64,000 nt of DNA from Streptomyces sp. A0642. GTDB lineage: Bacteria; Actinomycetota; Actinomycetes; Streptomycetales; Streptomycetaceae. The position numbers and the translations under genes are program-made. Below are positions 7,749 through 15,575 of the stretch, in pieces. Every line of letters starts with the position of its first letter. Positions within the stretch are counted from its first letter, which is position 1. A model generated the notes under the pieces. It was not told the origin of the DNA and ran no database searches. It saw only the letters and a program-made list of their open reading frames with translations. The stretch spans positions 186,001 to 250,000 of the forward strand of contig NZ_SSBL01000001.1 of the NCBI RefSeq assembly GCF_004795105.1, written 5' to 3'.

Positions 7749-8828
7749 TCAGCCGAACTGCTGCTCCAGGTCCTTCAGTTTCTGCTCCAGCGAGTCGAGC
7801 CGGGGCAGGGCCTGGGTGTCGTCCTCGGCGGTGAGATCGACCGTTCTCGGATCAGTCGCGCTCAGCTCCGGGACGCCCCCGGAGTTCGGGCCGTTGACGG
7901 CTTGCAGGGATGGCCGGGGTCGCAGGGGCAGCTGACCCGGCTCGGATATGGCGGGCTCCGCGACGGACTGCGCGGAGCCCGTCGCGGGGGCGATGGCCTG
8001 GACGTCCACCGGGGAGCCGCCCCGGCCGCCCCGTCCCCAGGCCCGGTTCTGCCGGTTCAGGGCTTTGATCTGCGCCCGGTCCAGCTTCTCCTGGTCCCTC
8101 CTGCGCAGACGGTTCTGTTCCTTCTCCCGGCGGTCCTCGCGCACCTCGTCGACCGCTTCGTCCAGCGTGCGTACGCCTTCGAGCAGCATCAGCGACCAGG
8201 CGCCGAAGGTCTCACGGGGCGCGCGCAGCCACCGTACGATCCGGATCTGCGGCAGCGGACGCGGCACCAGGCCCTGTTCGCGCAGCGCGGCCACGCGGGT
8301 CTGCTTCAGCGCCCGGTCGAAGAGCACGGCCGCCGACAGCGACATCCCCGCGAAGAAGTGCGGAGCACCCGCGTGGTTCAGCCCGCGCGGCGCGTGCACC
8401 CAGTTGAACCAGGCGGCGGCGCCGGCGAACGTCCACACGAGCAGCCGTGAACCGAGCGCCGCGTCACCGTGGCTGGCCTCGCGCACGGCGAGCACGGAGC
8501 AGAACATCGCCGCTCCGTCGAGGCCGAACGGCACCAGGTACTCCCAGCCCCCGGACAGGCCGAGGTTCTGCGTGCCGAAGCCCACGAGCCCGTGGAAGGA
8601 GAGCGCGGCGGCGACCGCCGCGCAGCAGAACAGCAGCACGTAGGAAGCGGTGGCGTAGAGCGCTTCCTTGCGTCTGCGCCGTTCCTCGCTGCGTTCCCAG
8701 GAGTCCTCGGCCGCGGATGTGTCAGAGGCGCGCTTGCCGCGCGCGACCACCGCCACCGCCGCCATGACCCCCGCCAGCAGCACGGCGGCCGGAAGCAGCC
8801 AGTCAAGCGATATGTCGGTCAGTCTCAT
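7749..8828 (-). CDS. DUF2637 membrane protein (SpdB/TraSA-region type)
   Basis: The 359-residue protein has a first hydrophobic segment at about 9-30 (LLPAAVLLAGVMAAVAVV), a charged loop rich in Glu/Arg, then three closely spaced membrane segments up to about residue 165 (YVLLFCCAAVAAALSFHGL, YLVPFGLDGAAMFCSVLA, VWTFAGAAAWFNWVHA). This matches DUF2637, typical of actinomycete plasmid-transfer (Spd) and chromosomal proteins. The C-terminal half is cytoplasmic and charged (EVREDRREKEQNRLRRRDQEK) and ends in a short heptad-like helix, LDSLEQKLKDLEQQFG, suggesting self-association. No other transfer genes are nearby, so a chromosomal role is more likely than a plasmid remnant. Confidence 0.8.
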   Translation of the reverse strand: MRLTDISLDWLLPAAVLLAGVMAAVAVVARGKRASDTSAAEDSWERSEERRRRKEALYATASYVLLFCCAAVAAALSFHGLVGFGTQNLGLSGGWEYLVPFGLDGAAMFCSVLAVREASHGDAALGSRLLVWTFAGAAAWFNWVHAPRGLNHAGAPHFFAGMSLSAAVLFDRALKQTRVAALREQGLVPRPLPQIRIVRWLRAPRETFGAWSLMLLEGVRTLDEAVDEVREDRREKEQNRLRRRDQEKLDRAQIKALNRQNRAWGRGGRGGSPVDVQAIAPATGSAQSVAEPAISEPGQLPLRPRPSLQAVNGPNSGGVPELSATDPRTVDLTAEDDTQALPRLDSLEQKLKDLEQQFG

Positions 8829-9050
8829 GCGCGGTCCCTTGTGTCGCGAGAGGGCGTTTCGGCCGCCATCGTGCCGGGGATTGCCGCGCGTTCAGGTGGT
8901 TTCGGGGCAAGAGAACGCCAATGGGGTGGCGGAGCCGACCGATATCCGCGTTCTGGTCGAATGTCCGTATGACGCAAAGGAGTTGTGTTCGATTCACGCC
9001 ACCCTCGCGGGCGGTGTGGGTTGCGGGCCGTCCGCCGGGGCCGGCCGGTG

Positions 9051-9899
9051 TCAGGGAGCGGGTGTCAGCTTCCGGACCCGGTCCTCGTCACAGGTCCGGG
9101 GGCAGGTGACACACGTGTCCTCGGGCCGCACCGTGTAGAACATGCAGCAGCTCGCCCGGTCGCGGGTGGGCAGCGTCCGCCCGTCCGGCCCCGTCAGCTC
9201 CCGGAAACCCGCGGTGCCGACGTACGGCTTCGTGGTTCCCGGCAGGAGCGCCTCCAGCTCGGCCATCGCGCGGCGCTCCTCACCGAGGAGATGGGCGATG
9301 TACCAGAGGCCCTCGACGATCTCGTCCGTCGCCATGCCCCACAGGGCCCGCTTGCCGCGCCGCATCCGCGGGCCGAAGCCGGCGAGCACCGGGCCGAGGT
9401 GTTCGGCGACCGCAGCGAGCACCTCGGCGCGCAGCGCGCCCTCGTCCGCCACCACGCGCGCGCCCGGCAGCTCCGCGGCCGGATCGCCGGGAAGGCAGGC
9501 GAATTCCCTCACCCGTACGGTCAGATGGCCCAGCGCCCGCTGGAAGGCGACGTCCTCGACCGGGATCCGGGGCACCCGGCGGTCCAGGAACCACGGCACC
9601 GTCACCAGCAGGCAGGCCGGCCAGGCGTACCGGTGGAGTCCGAATCCGGCGACCACGTCGGGCCGGGCCCGTTGCCCGTAGTCCCGCAGTACCTGCGCGT
9701 CGTCCCAGGCCAGGAAGGCGTCAAGGCCGCCGCCCCCGGCCGCGAGCTCGTGGGCCCCCACCCAGCCGGCGCCGCCGGGGGCGGGCTCGCCTTCCGTGAG
9801 CGCCTCGGCGCGCAGCCCGGGAAAGACCTCGGCCAGACGCGTGTACGCGTCCGTCACCGCCGAGGCCGTCGTGCCCGGAAGCAGAGTGGAGAGGGTCAT
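9051..9899 (-). CDS. FhuF-like (2Fe-2S) ferric-siderophore reductase
   Basis: The 282-residue protein has the FhuF-type C-terminal cysteine motif CCMFYTVRPEDTCVTCP, with C251, C252, C263 and C266 as likely 2Fe-2S ligands. FhuF proteins reduce ferric siderophore complexes in the cytoplasm to release iron. The body is mostly helical (AVTDAYTRLAEVFPGLRAE, EILAAVAEHLGPVLAGFG-like segments) with no signal peptide. Upstream lies a good iron box, which fits repression by a DmdR/IdeR-type regulator when iron is plentiful. It is probably transcribed alone. Confidence 0.82.
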   Translation of the reverse strand: MTLSTLLPGTTASAVTDAYTRLAEVFPGLRAEALTEGEPAPGGAGWVGAHELAAGGGGLDAFLAWDDAQVLRDYGQRARPDVVAGFGLHRYAWPACLLVTVPWFLDRRVPRIPVEDVAFQRALGHLTVRVREFACLPGDPAAELPGARVVADEGALRAEVLAAVAEHLGPVLAGFGPRMRRGKRALWGMATDEIVEGLWYIAHLLGEERRAMAELEALLPGTTKPYVGTAGFRELTGPDGRTLPTRDRASCCMFYTVRPEDTCVTCPRTCDEDRVRKLTPAP

Positions 9900-9926
9900 G
9901 CAGGGACCACCGAATCGCGATCGTTT

Positions 9927-9945
9927 GCAGGTTAGCCTTACCTTA
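9927..9945 (-). promoter_or_regulatory. Iron box (DmdR1/IdeR-type operator)
   Basis: On the minus strand the 19-mer TAAGGTAAGGCTAACCTGC matches 15 of 19 positions of the actinobacterial consensus TTAGGTTAGGCTAACCTAA. It lies 28 bp upstream of the FhuF-like start. The GntR gene diverges from the same region. Confidence 0.75.
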
Positions 9946-10045
9946 CCCGACCTGATCGATGTGTGAACCGCAGCCTCCTCCGCCTATCGTGCACACGAGG
10001 CGCCGCGCACGCGAGCCGCGCCCACGACCGGCCGAGGAGGTACCC

Positions 10046-10807
10046 GTGGAGCAGGGCAGAGCCCGCGAGGACGCGTGGGCACCCCATGCGCCCACCCCTC
10101 CCGTGACCGCCTCCTCGTCCCTCCGGGTGCCCGAGCAGGCCCGCGGCGAGCACACCCACGGCGAGTCGCCGGCCCCCCGGGCCACGATCCGGCGGCACTC
10201 CGTACGCGGTCAGATCCTGGACGCCCTGCGCGCCGCCCTCGTCGACGGCGAGCTGATCCCCGGGCAGGTCTACTCCGCCCCCGCGCTCGGCGCCCGCTTC
10301 GGGGTCTCCGCCACCCCCGTGCGCGAGGCGATGCAGCAGCTGGCGGTGGAAGGGGCCGTCGAGGTCGTGCCGAACCGGGGCTTCCGGGTCGCCGAGCGCG
10401 GGCCGGGCGAGCTGGCCGAGCTGGCCGAGGTGCGGGCGCTGCTCGAGGTCCCCGTCATGCTGCGGCTCGCCCGCACCGTGCCGGCGACGAGCTGGTGCGC
10501 CCTGCGCCCGCTGGCCGACGCGACCGTCGCGGCGGCGGCCGTCGGCGACCGGGCGGGCTACGCGGAGGCCGACCGGGCCTTCCACGGCGCGGTGCTCGCC
10601 CTGGCCGGCAACAGCCAGCTGGTGATGGTGGCCGACGAACTGCACCGCCGCTCCCAGTGGCCCCTGGAGGGCAACCCCGTCACCCGCCGCGCGGACCTGC
10701 TGGCGGACGCGTCCGAGCACACGGCCCTGCTGGACGCGCTGATCGCCCAGGACGTGACCGTGGTGCAGTCACTCGTACGAGAACACTTCGCCGGCTCGGG
10801 CGGCTGA
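10046..10807 (+). CDS. GntR family transcriptional regulator, FCD subfamily
   Basis: A 253-residue protein. After a disordered Pro-rich N-terminus of about 50 residues comes a winged helix: SVRGQILDALRAALVDGEL, then the recognition region LGARFGVSATPVREAMQQL and wing VEVVPNRGFRVAE. A helical FCD ligand-binding domain follows (ELAELAEVRALLEVPVMLR, YAEADRAFHGAVLALAGN, HTALLDALIAQDVTVVQSLVREHF). FCD regulators usually bind small organic acids. GTG at 10046 is chosen because GAGGAGG sits 5 bp ahead. The target genes are not evident. It converges with the TPR-like gene. Confidence 0.85.
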   Translation: MEQGRAREDAWAPHAPTPPVTASSSLRVPEQARGEHTHGESPAPRATIRRHSVRGQILDALRAALVDGELIPGQVYSAPALGARFGVSATPVREAMQQLAVEGAVEVVPNRGFRVAERGPGELAELAEVRALLEVPVMLRLARTVPATSWCALRPLADATVAAAAVGDRAGYAEADRAFHGAVLALAGNSQLVMVADELHRRSQWPLEGNPVTRRADLLADASEHTALLDALIAQDVTVVQSLVREHFAGSGG

Positions 10808-10820
10808 GGACGGGAGCTCC

Positions 10821-10876
10821 CGGCCCGGCCCAGCACGGCCCGCCCGGCCCGGCCCGGCCCGGCCCAGCACGGCCCG
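10821..10876. repeat. GC-only direct repeats between convergent genes
   Basis: A 22-bp unit (CGGCCCGGCC followed by CAGCACGGCCCG) occurs twice, starting at 10821 and 10855, separated by further CCCGG repeats. This 110-bp convergent gap probably works as a terminator zone. No simple single hairpin stands out. Confidence 0.75.
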
Positions 10877-10918
10877 GGCCGGGAGCGGCTCGGCCCGGGC
10901 CCGTCGCACCGGTCGCTC

Positions 10919-11719
10919 TCAGTTCGCCTCGGCCGTCCGCGGACCCGGCAGGTCCAGGTGCGGCGCCAGCCAGGTCGGCACGCCGCCGAGCAGCCGGAAC
11001 AGCCGCCCCGCCTCGGCGCGCAGCCGCGTCGCCGCCTCCGGTTCGGGCTCGGCGTCCGCCATCGCGATGAGCGCCGGAGCCGTACCCACCAGATATCCCA
11101 GCTCCTCCCTGATCCGCAGGGACTCCGCGAAGCCGTGTCTGGCTTCCGCCAACTCGCCCTCGCGCAGGGCGATCAGGGCCAGATGGCGCCAGGTGGAGGA
11201 GAGCAGCAGCGCGTCCCCCTGGGCGGTGGCGCCCGCATGGGCCCTGCGGTACGCGGCGCGGGCGGCCTGCGGCGAGTCGGCGATGTTCTGCGCGATCAGG
11301 CCCCGCCGGAAGTCGAGCAGCGGGCGGCCCGGGGCGGCCGGGGCCAGGAGCGCCGCGGCGCGGCTGAGCGCCACCCGCGCCTCGTCGGCCCGGTCCCGTA
11401 CGCCGAGCAGGGTGGAGGCGTAGGCGAGGTAGCCGCGCTCGCAGGCGGCGGCGCCCCGTTCGGCGTCGTCGTGGGCCATGGCCTCGGCGGTGCGCAGCGC
11501 GTCCTCCGCCTCGGTCCAGCCCTCTCCGGTGTAGAGGCAGCGCTCGGTCAGCAGCGCCGTGCGCTGGAGGGCCGCGGCCGGGTCGGTGGCGGCGTCGTGC
11601 TCGAGCAGTGCCGCGGCGTCCGTCCAGCAGGCGCGTGACCGCAGCCGCCATACCGCTGTCTGGAGCGGCGGATCGTCATCTGCTGTCGTTCCGGAACCAG
11701 ACATGGCGGTATCCGCCAC
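10919..11719 (-). CDS. TPR-like helical repeat protein of unknown function
   Basis: A 266-residue, Ala/Arg/Glu-rich, all-helical protein. Repeating helix pairs of about 34-40 residues can be seen (AALQRTALLTERCLYTGEG, AAACERGYLAYASTLLGV, ARAAYRRAHAGATAQGDALL, LIALREGELAEARHGFAESL), as in tetratricopeptide proteins. There is no signal peptide or membrane segment, so a cytoplasmic protein-binding scaffold is likely. GTG at 11719 is preferred to a farther ATG because GGGGAGGG lies at proper spacing; ATG at 11704 is another option. No neighbour points to a pathway. Confidence 0.65.
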   Translation of the reverse strand: MADTAMSGSGTTADDDPPLQTAVWRLRSRACWTDAAALLEHDAATDPAAALQRTALLTERCLYTGEGWTEAEDALRTAEAMAHDDAERGAAACERGYLAYASTLLGVRDRADEARVALSRAAALLAPAAPGRPLLDFRRGLIAQNIADSPQAARAAYRRAHAGATAQGDALLLSSTWRHLALIALREGELAEARHGFAESLRIREELGYLVGTAPALIAMADAEPEPEAATRLRAEAGRLFRLLGGVPTWLAPHLDLPGPRTAEAN

Positions 11720-11917
11720 ATTGCCCTCCCCGAGCGCGCCATCGAGCTTGGAGAACGTCCGGTCGTCGGGGGGCGTCACCCACCCCACGGCCGGACGCTC
11801 TGAGTCTGGCCGCATCACAGCACGGAATGGCACGCCGGGCCAAGAGGTCGAGGCAATGTCAGGTGAAACTTTTCACAATCGGCGGGATCCCGTGGGGGGC
11901 CGCCGTGTCCCGGGAAG

Positions 11918-13651
11918 TCAGCTCATGCGCAGGGCGAGGAAGAAATCGAGCTTGTCCTCGAGCCGCGAAAGGTCACGGCCCGTCAACTGCTCGATTCGCC
12001 CGACGCGGTAGCGCAACGTGTTGACGTGGAGGTGCAGCCGGGCCGCGCAGCGGGTCCAGGATCCGTCGCAGTCCAGGAACGCTTCCAAGGTCGGGATGAG
12101 TTCCGCGCGGTGGCGCCGGTCGTAGTCGCGCAGCGGGTCGAGCAGCCGTGCGGTGAACGCACGCCGGACGTCGTCGGGCACGAACGGCAGCAGCAGTACG
12201 TGCGAGGCCAGCTCGTGGTGGCCCGCCGCGCAGACCCGCCCCGGACGGGCCGCCGCCACCCGGCGGGCGTGCCGGGCCTCCTCCAGGGCCCCACGCAGCC
12301 CGTCGGGCGAGTGCACCGAGGCGCTGACACCCAGTGTCAGACGGCCGTCGTCCGCGAGGCCCGCGGAGAGCGGGGCGCGCACGGCGGCCAGCAGGGCGTC
12401 CGCGTGCAGCGCGGGGTCCTGCGCCGGGAGCTCCGCGCCCTCCCCGGCCGCGGTCCCGTCCGCTTCCGGCCGGACATCGCCGAGAGCGGGCAGCGGGACG
12501 AGCGCGATGGCCTCGTCACCCGTGTGGGCGACCGCGATCCGGTCGGCGGAATCCGGCCCGGTGACGGCCGGGTCGACCAGGATCTCCTCCAGCAGCGCCT
12601 GGGCGACCGGGCCGCCCGCGATGCCGGACCCGGAGCCGCCGGGCGCGTCCGCCTCGTCCCACTCGACCCGCGCCACCACCACCTGCCAGTGCGGTGCGCT
12701 GCCGAGGCCGGGCAGCAGGACCGGGGCGGCCACCCGCAGCCGGGCCGCGATCTCGGCGGGCGCGGCGCCGGCCTGGACCAGCTCCAGGACCTCCTGGGCG
12801 AGCCTGCGGCGCACCGTGCGGGCCGCGTCGCGGCGGTCCCGTTCCACCGCGATCAGCTGGGTGACGCCCTGGAGGAGGTCGAGCCGGGCGGCCGGCCAGT
12901 CACCGGCGTCGGCCTCGACGGCCAGGAGCCAGTCGGAGAGCACCGATTCCCGCACATCGCGGGAGGCGGGCACGGCGCCCCGGCCGTGGTTGCGGATCGG
13001 GAAGAGCGAATACGTCACCCCGTCGACGGTGGCCCGGTGCGGGGCCCGCCTGCCGGAGCGCACCGCGGCCAGGTGCAGCCCGGCGAGCTCCGCGCCGACG
13101 GGGCCGGACAGCGGAGCCCCGGCGCCCGCGATCTGCCGGCCGGTGGGGGAGAGCACCCAGGCGTGCAGGTCCAGGTCGGAGCCGAGCAGATCGAGGACCA
13201 CCTCGGGACCGCCGCCCGTCGGGCCCGAGGTCATCAGCCGGCGGTGCCGGTCCACCACGGCGGCCAGGTCGCCCGCCCGCTCGCCGGACACCTGGCGGAC
13301 CACGTGCTCGGTGATCGTTGCGAACGCGACGGTCTCATGGACGGCGAAGAGCGGCAGCCGGTGGTGACGGCACGCCTCGACCAGATCGTCCGGGATGGCG
13401 CCGAGCTCCGCCTCGCCCGCCGCGAGCCCGGCGACCCCGGCCCCCGACAGGATCCGTACGAACGGCTCCGAGTCCTTCGCGTCCCGGTGCCAGGCCAGAC
13501 CCGTCAGCACCAGCTCGCCGCCCGTGAGGTAGCGGCTGGGGTCCCGCAGGTCGGTGGTCATCACGCCGCGGACCGACCGGTCCAGCTCCTCGTCGCCGCC
13601 GAGCAGCCGCAGGCCCAGCGCGTCGGTCTCCAGCAGTGCGCGCAGCCGCAT
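11918..13651 (-). CDS. PucR family transcriptional regulator of purine catabolism
   Basis: A 577-residue protein. The N-terminal PucR domain (about 1-125) has MTTDLRDPSRYLTGGELVLTGL and a LFAVHETVAFATITEHVVRQVSG segment. The middle is a GGDEF-like/regulatory region. The C-terminal HTH_30 domain carries the family signature HVNTLRYRVGRIEQLTGRDLS (positions about 545-565). In Bacillus, PucR activates purine catabolic genes in response to allantoin. Here it sits divergently from xanthine dehydrogenase, which supports the same job: control of the xdh operon and the purine permease. The stop is TGA at 11918-11920 on the minus strand. Confidence 0.9.
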   Translation of the reverse strand: MRLRALLETDALGLRLLGGDEELDRSVRGVMTTDLRDPSRYLTGGELVLTGLAWHRDAKDSEPFVRILSGAGVAGLAAGEAELGAIPDDLVEACRHHRLPLFAVHETVAFATITEHVVRQVSGERAGDLAAVVDRHRRLMTSGPTGGGPEVVLDLLGSDLDLHAWVLSPTGRQIAGAGAPLSGPVGAELAGLHLAAVRSGRRAPHRATVDGVTYSLFPIRNHGRGAVPASRDVRESVLSDWLLAVEADAGDWPAARLDLLQGVTQLIAVERDRRDAARTVRRRLAQEVLELVQAGAAPAEIAARLRVAAPVLLPGLGSAPHWQVVVARVEWDEADAPGGSGSGIAGGPVAQALLEEILVDPAVTGPDSADRIAVAHTGDEAIALVPLPALGDVRPEADGTAAGEGAELPAQDPALHADALLAAVRAPLSAGLADDGRLTLGVSASVHSPDGLRGALEEARHARRVAAARPGRVCAAGHHELASHVLLLPFVPDDVRRAFTARLLDPLRDYDRRHRAELIPTLEAFLDCDGSWTRCAARLHLHVNTLRYRVGRIEQLTGRDLSRLEDKLDFFLALRMS

Positions 13652-13909
13652 CTCGTCGCCGCCGATCTCTTTCGTTGGTGCGGGTGAAAACTGGGTATTG
13701 CGGTGAGGTCACCGATTCCCGCCATTCGTTCGAATCTACAAGACGAGGGCGGAGACCAGCCAACTCCTTCATGGTTTCGGTGACTGCACCAGGTGGAGCA
13801 GGGCTTGTGTACTGAGTCACACACCGCGTGAACAAGACATGAACAAAGTCGAGGGCCGGCCGTCTCCAGCCCCCAGCGAACCACCCGATTGAGAAGAAGA
13901 GAGCCACTC

Positions 13910-14800
13910 ATGGACTTCCTTCGCCCCGCCAGCTGGGAGGAGGCGCTCGCCGCCAAGGCCGAGCACCCGACGGCTGTGCCCATCGCGGGCGGCACCGATG
14001 TGATGGTCGAGATCAACTTCGACCACCGGCGGCCCGCACACCTCCTGGACCTGAACCGCATCGGTGAGCTGTCCGAGTGGGAGGTGGGCCAGGAGAGCGT
14101 ACGGCTCGGCGCCTCGGTCCCGTACAGCCAGATCATGGACCACCTGCGGGCCGAGCTGCCCGGCCTCGCGCTCGCCTCGCACACCGTCGCCTCGCCGCAG
14201 ATCCGCAACCGGGGCGGCGTCGGCGGCAACCTGGGCACCGCATCCCCGGCCGGTGACGCCCATCCCGCCCTGCTCGCCGCGGGCGCCGAGGTGGAGGCCG
14301 AATCCGTCCGCGGAACCCGGCTGATCCCCATCGACGAGTTCTACACCGGCGTCAAGCGCAACGCCCTGGAGCCGGACGAGCTGATCCGGGCCGTGCACAT
14401 CAAGAAGGCCGACGGGCCGCAGCAGTACTCCAAGGTCGGCACCCGCAACGCGATGGTCATCGCCGTCTGCGCCTTCGGCCTGGCCCTGCACCCCGAGACC
14501 CGCACGGTCCGCACCGGCATCGGATCCGCCGCCCCGACACCCGTACGGGCGAAGGAGGCGGAGGACTTCCTGAACGCCGCGCTGGAGGAGGGCGGCTTCT
14601 GGGAGAGCCGGACCATCATCACCCCCTCCGTCGCCAAGCAGTTCGCCACGCTCGCCGCGGCGGCCTGCAACCCGATCGACGACGTCCGCGGGACCGCGAG
14701 CTACCGCCGGCACGCGGTCGGGATCATGGCCCGCCGGACCCTCGGCTGGACCTGGGAGTCGTACCGCGGCAACGGCCGCAGCACCGAAGGAGCCGCCTGA
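13910..14800 (+). CDS. Xanthine dehydrogenase, FAD-binding subunit
   Basis: A 296-residue protein of the molybdopterin dehydrogenase FAD-binding fold. The FAD signature VPIAGGTDVMVEINF is at about 23-37, and the second FAD/iron-sulfur contact reads RNRGGVGGNLGTASPAGDAHP (about 103-123). A CO-dehydrogenase flavoprotein C-terminal domain follows. The subunit passes electrons from the 2Fe-2S clusters to FAD and then to NAD or oxygen during oxidation of hypoxanthine and xanthine to urate. Start ATG follows a GAAGAAGAGAG purine tract. It is the first gene of an operon with the 2Fe-2S gene 2 bp downstream. Names differ between species (E. coli xdhB, B. subtilis pucC), so none is assigned. Confidence 0.9.
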   Translation: MDFLRPASWEEALAAKAEHPTAVPIAGGTDVMVEINFDHRRPAHLLDLNRIGELSEWEVGQESVRLGASVPYSQIMDHLRAELPGLALASHTVASPQIRNRGGVGGNLGTASPAGDAHPALLAAGAEVEAESVRGTRLIPIDEFYTGVKRNALEPDELIRAVHIKKADGPQQYSKVGTRNAMVIAVCAFGLALHPETRTVRTGIGSAAPTPVRAKEAEDFLNAALEEGGFWESRTIITPSVAKQFATLAAAACNPIDDVRGTASYRRHAVGIMARRTLGWTWESYRGNGRSTEGAA

Positions 14801-14802
14801 TC

Positions 14803-15396
14803 ATGCGTGTCAATTTCACGGTCAACGGCCGCCGTCACGAGGCCGACGACGTCTGGGAGGGCGAGTCCCTCCTGTACGTCCTGCGTGAGCGGATGGGGCT
14901 GCCCGGCTCCAAGAACGCCTGCGAGCAGGGTGAGTGCGGTTCCTGCACGGTCCGCCTCGACGGCGTGCCGGTCTGCTCCTGTCTGGTCGCCGCCGGCCAG
15001 GTCGAGGGACGCGACGTCGTCACCGTCGAAGGCCTCGCCGACTTCGCCGCCCACCGCGCCGAGGCCCACCCCGGCACCGGCTGCGCGTCCGGCGCCTGCG
15101 GCACCGCGCTCGACAAGGCGCGGAGCTGGGAGGCCAGGCCGGCCGGCGACGACACCCGCGACACCGGTGAACTCTCACCCGTCCAGCAGGCGTTCATCGA
15201 CGCCGGAGCCGTCCAGTGCGGTTTCTGCACCCCCGGCCTGCTGGTCGCCGCCGACGAACTCCTGGAGCGCAACCCGGAGCCGTCCGACGCGGACATCCGC
15301 GAGGCGCTCTCCGGCAACCTCTGCCGCTGCACCGGCTACGAGAAGATCCTCGACGCGGTCCGCCTCGCGGCCGCCCGCGCGGAAGAAACGGTCTAG
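14803..15396 (+). CDS. Xanthine dehydrogenase, (2Fe-2S)-binding subunit
   Basis: A 197-residue protein. The N-terminal plant-type ferredoxin domain has CEQGECGSCTVRLDGVPVCSC, giving the four ligands of the first 2Fe-2S cluster. The C-terminal domain has QCGFCTPG and CRCTGY, the second cluster's ligands. A roughly 30-residue insertion (AHRAEAHPGTGCASGACGTA) with two extra Cys lies between them, longer than in most family members. It relays electrons from the Mo centre to FAD. It follows the FAD subunit gene by 2 bp. Its stop codon TAG forms the edge of an inverted-repeat element. Confidence 0.9.
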   Translation: MRVNFTVNGRRHEADDVWEGESLLYVLRERMGLPGSKNACEQGECGSCTVRLDGVPVCSCLVAAGQVEGRDVVTVEGLADFAAHRAEAHPGTGCASGACGTALDKARSWEARPAGDDTRDTGELSPVQQAFIDAGAVQCGFCTPGLLVAADELLERNPEPSDADIREALSGNLCRCTGYEKILDAVRLAAARAEETV

Positions 15397-15571
15397 GTCC
15401 TGTCCAGAGTCCCACGTCTGCGCCCCGACGCCCGGCACGCACACTCGCCGCACGGGGTCGCAGGACAGGTGACTCCGCCACATGACCTACGACCCCGCAC
15501 ACCGATCGCACGCACCGACCGCCGCTGCGCCCGCGCTCCGCGCGGACGACGCGGGACTCCAGACAGGACCT
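15395..15571. mobile_element. 177-bp MITE-like terminal-inverted-repeat element inside the xdh operon
   Basis: The ends are 24-bp inverted repeats with 3 mismatches: AGGTCCTGTCCAGAGTCCC then ACGTC on the left, against AGGTCCTGTCTGGAGTCCC then GCGTC read inward from the right. Internal segments also pair (GGGGTCGCAGG against CCTACGACCCC), so the whole element could fold as one long imperfect hairpin. It encodes no protein of note. It lies exactly between the 2Fe-2S stop and the Mo-subunit start. Its last 43 bp match the end of the 59609-59685 repeat at 37 of 43 positions, which shows a dispersed family. Confidence 0.75.
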
Positions 15572-15575
15572 CACG

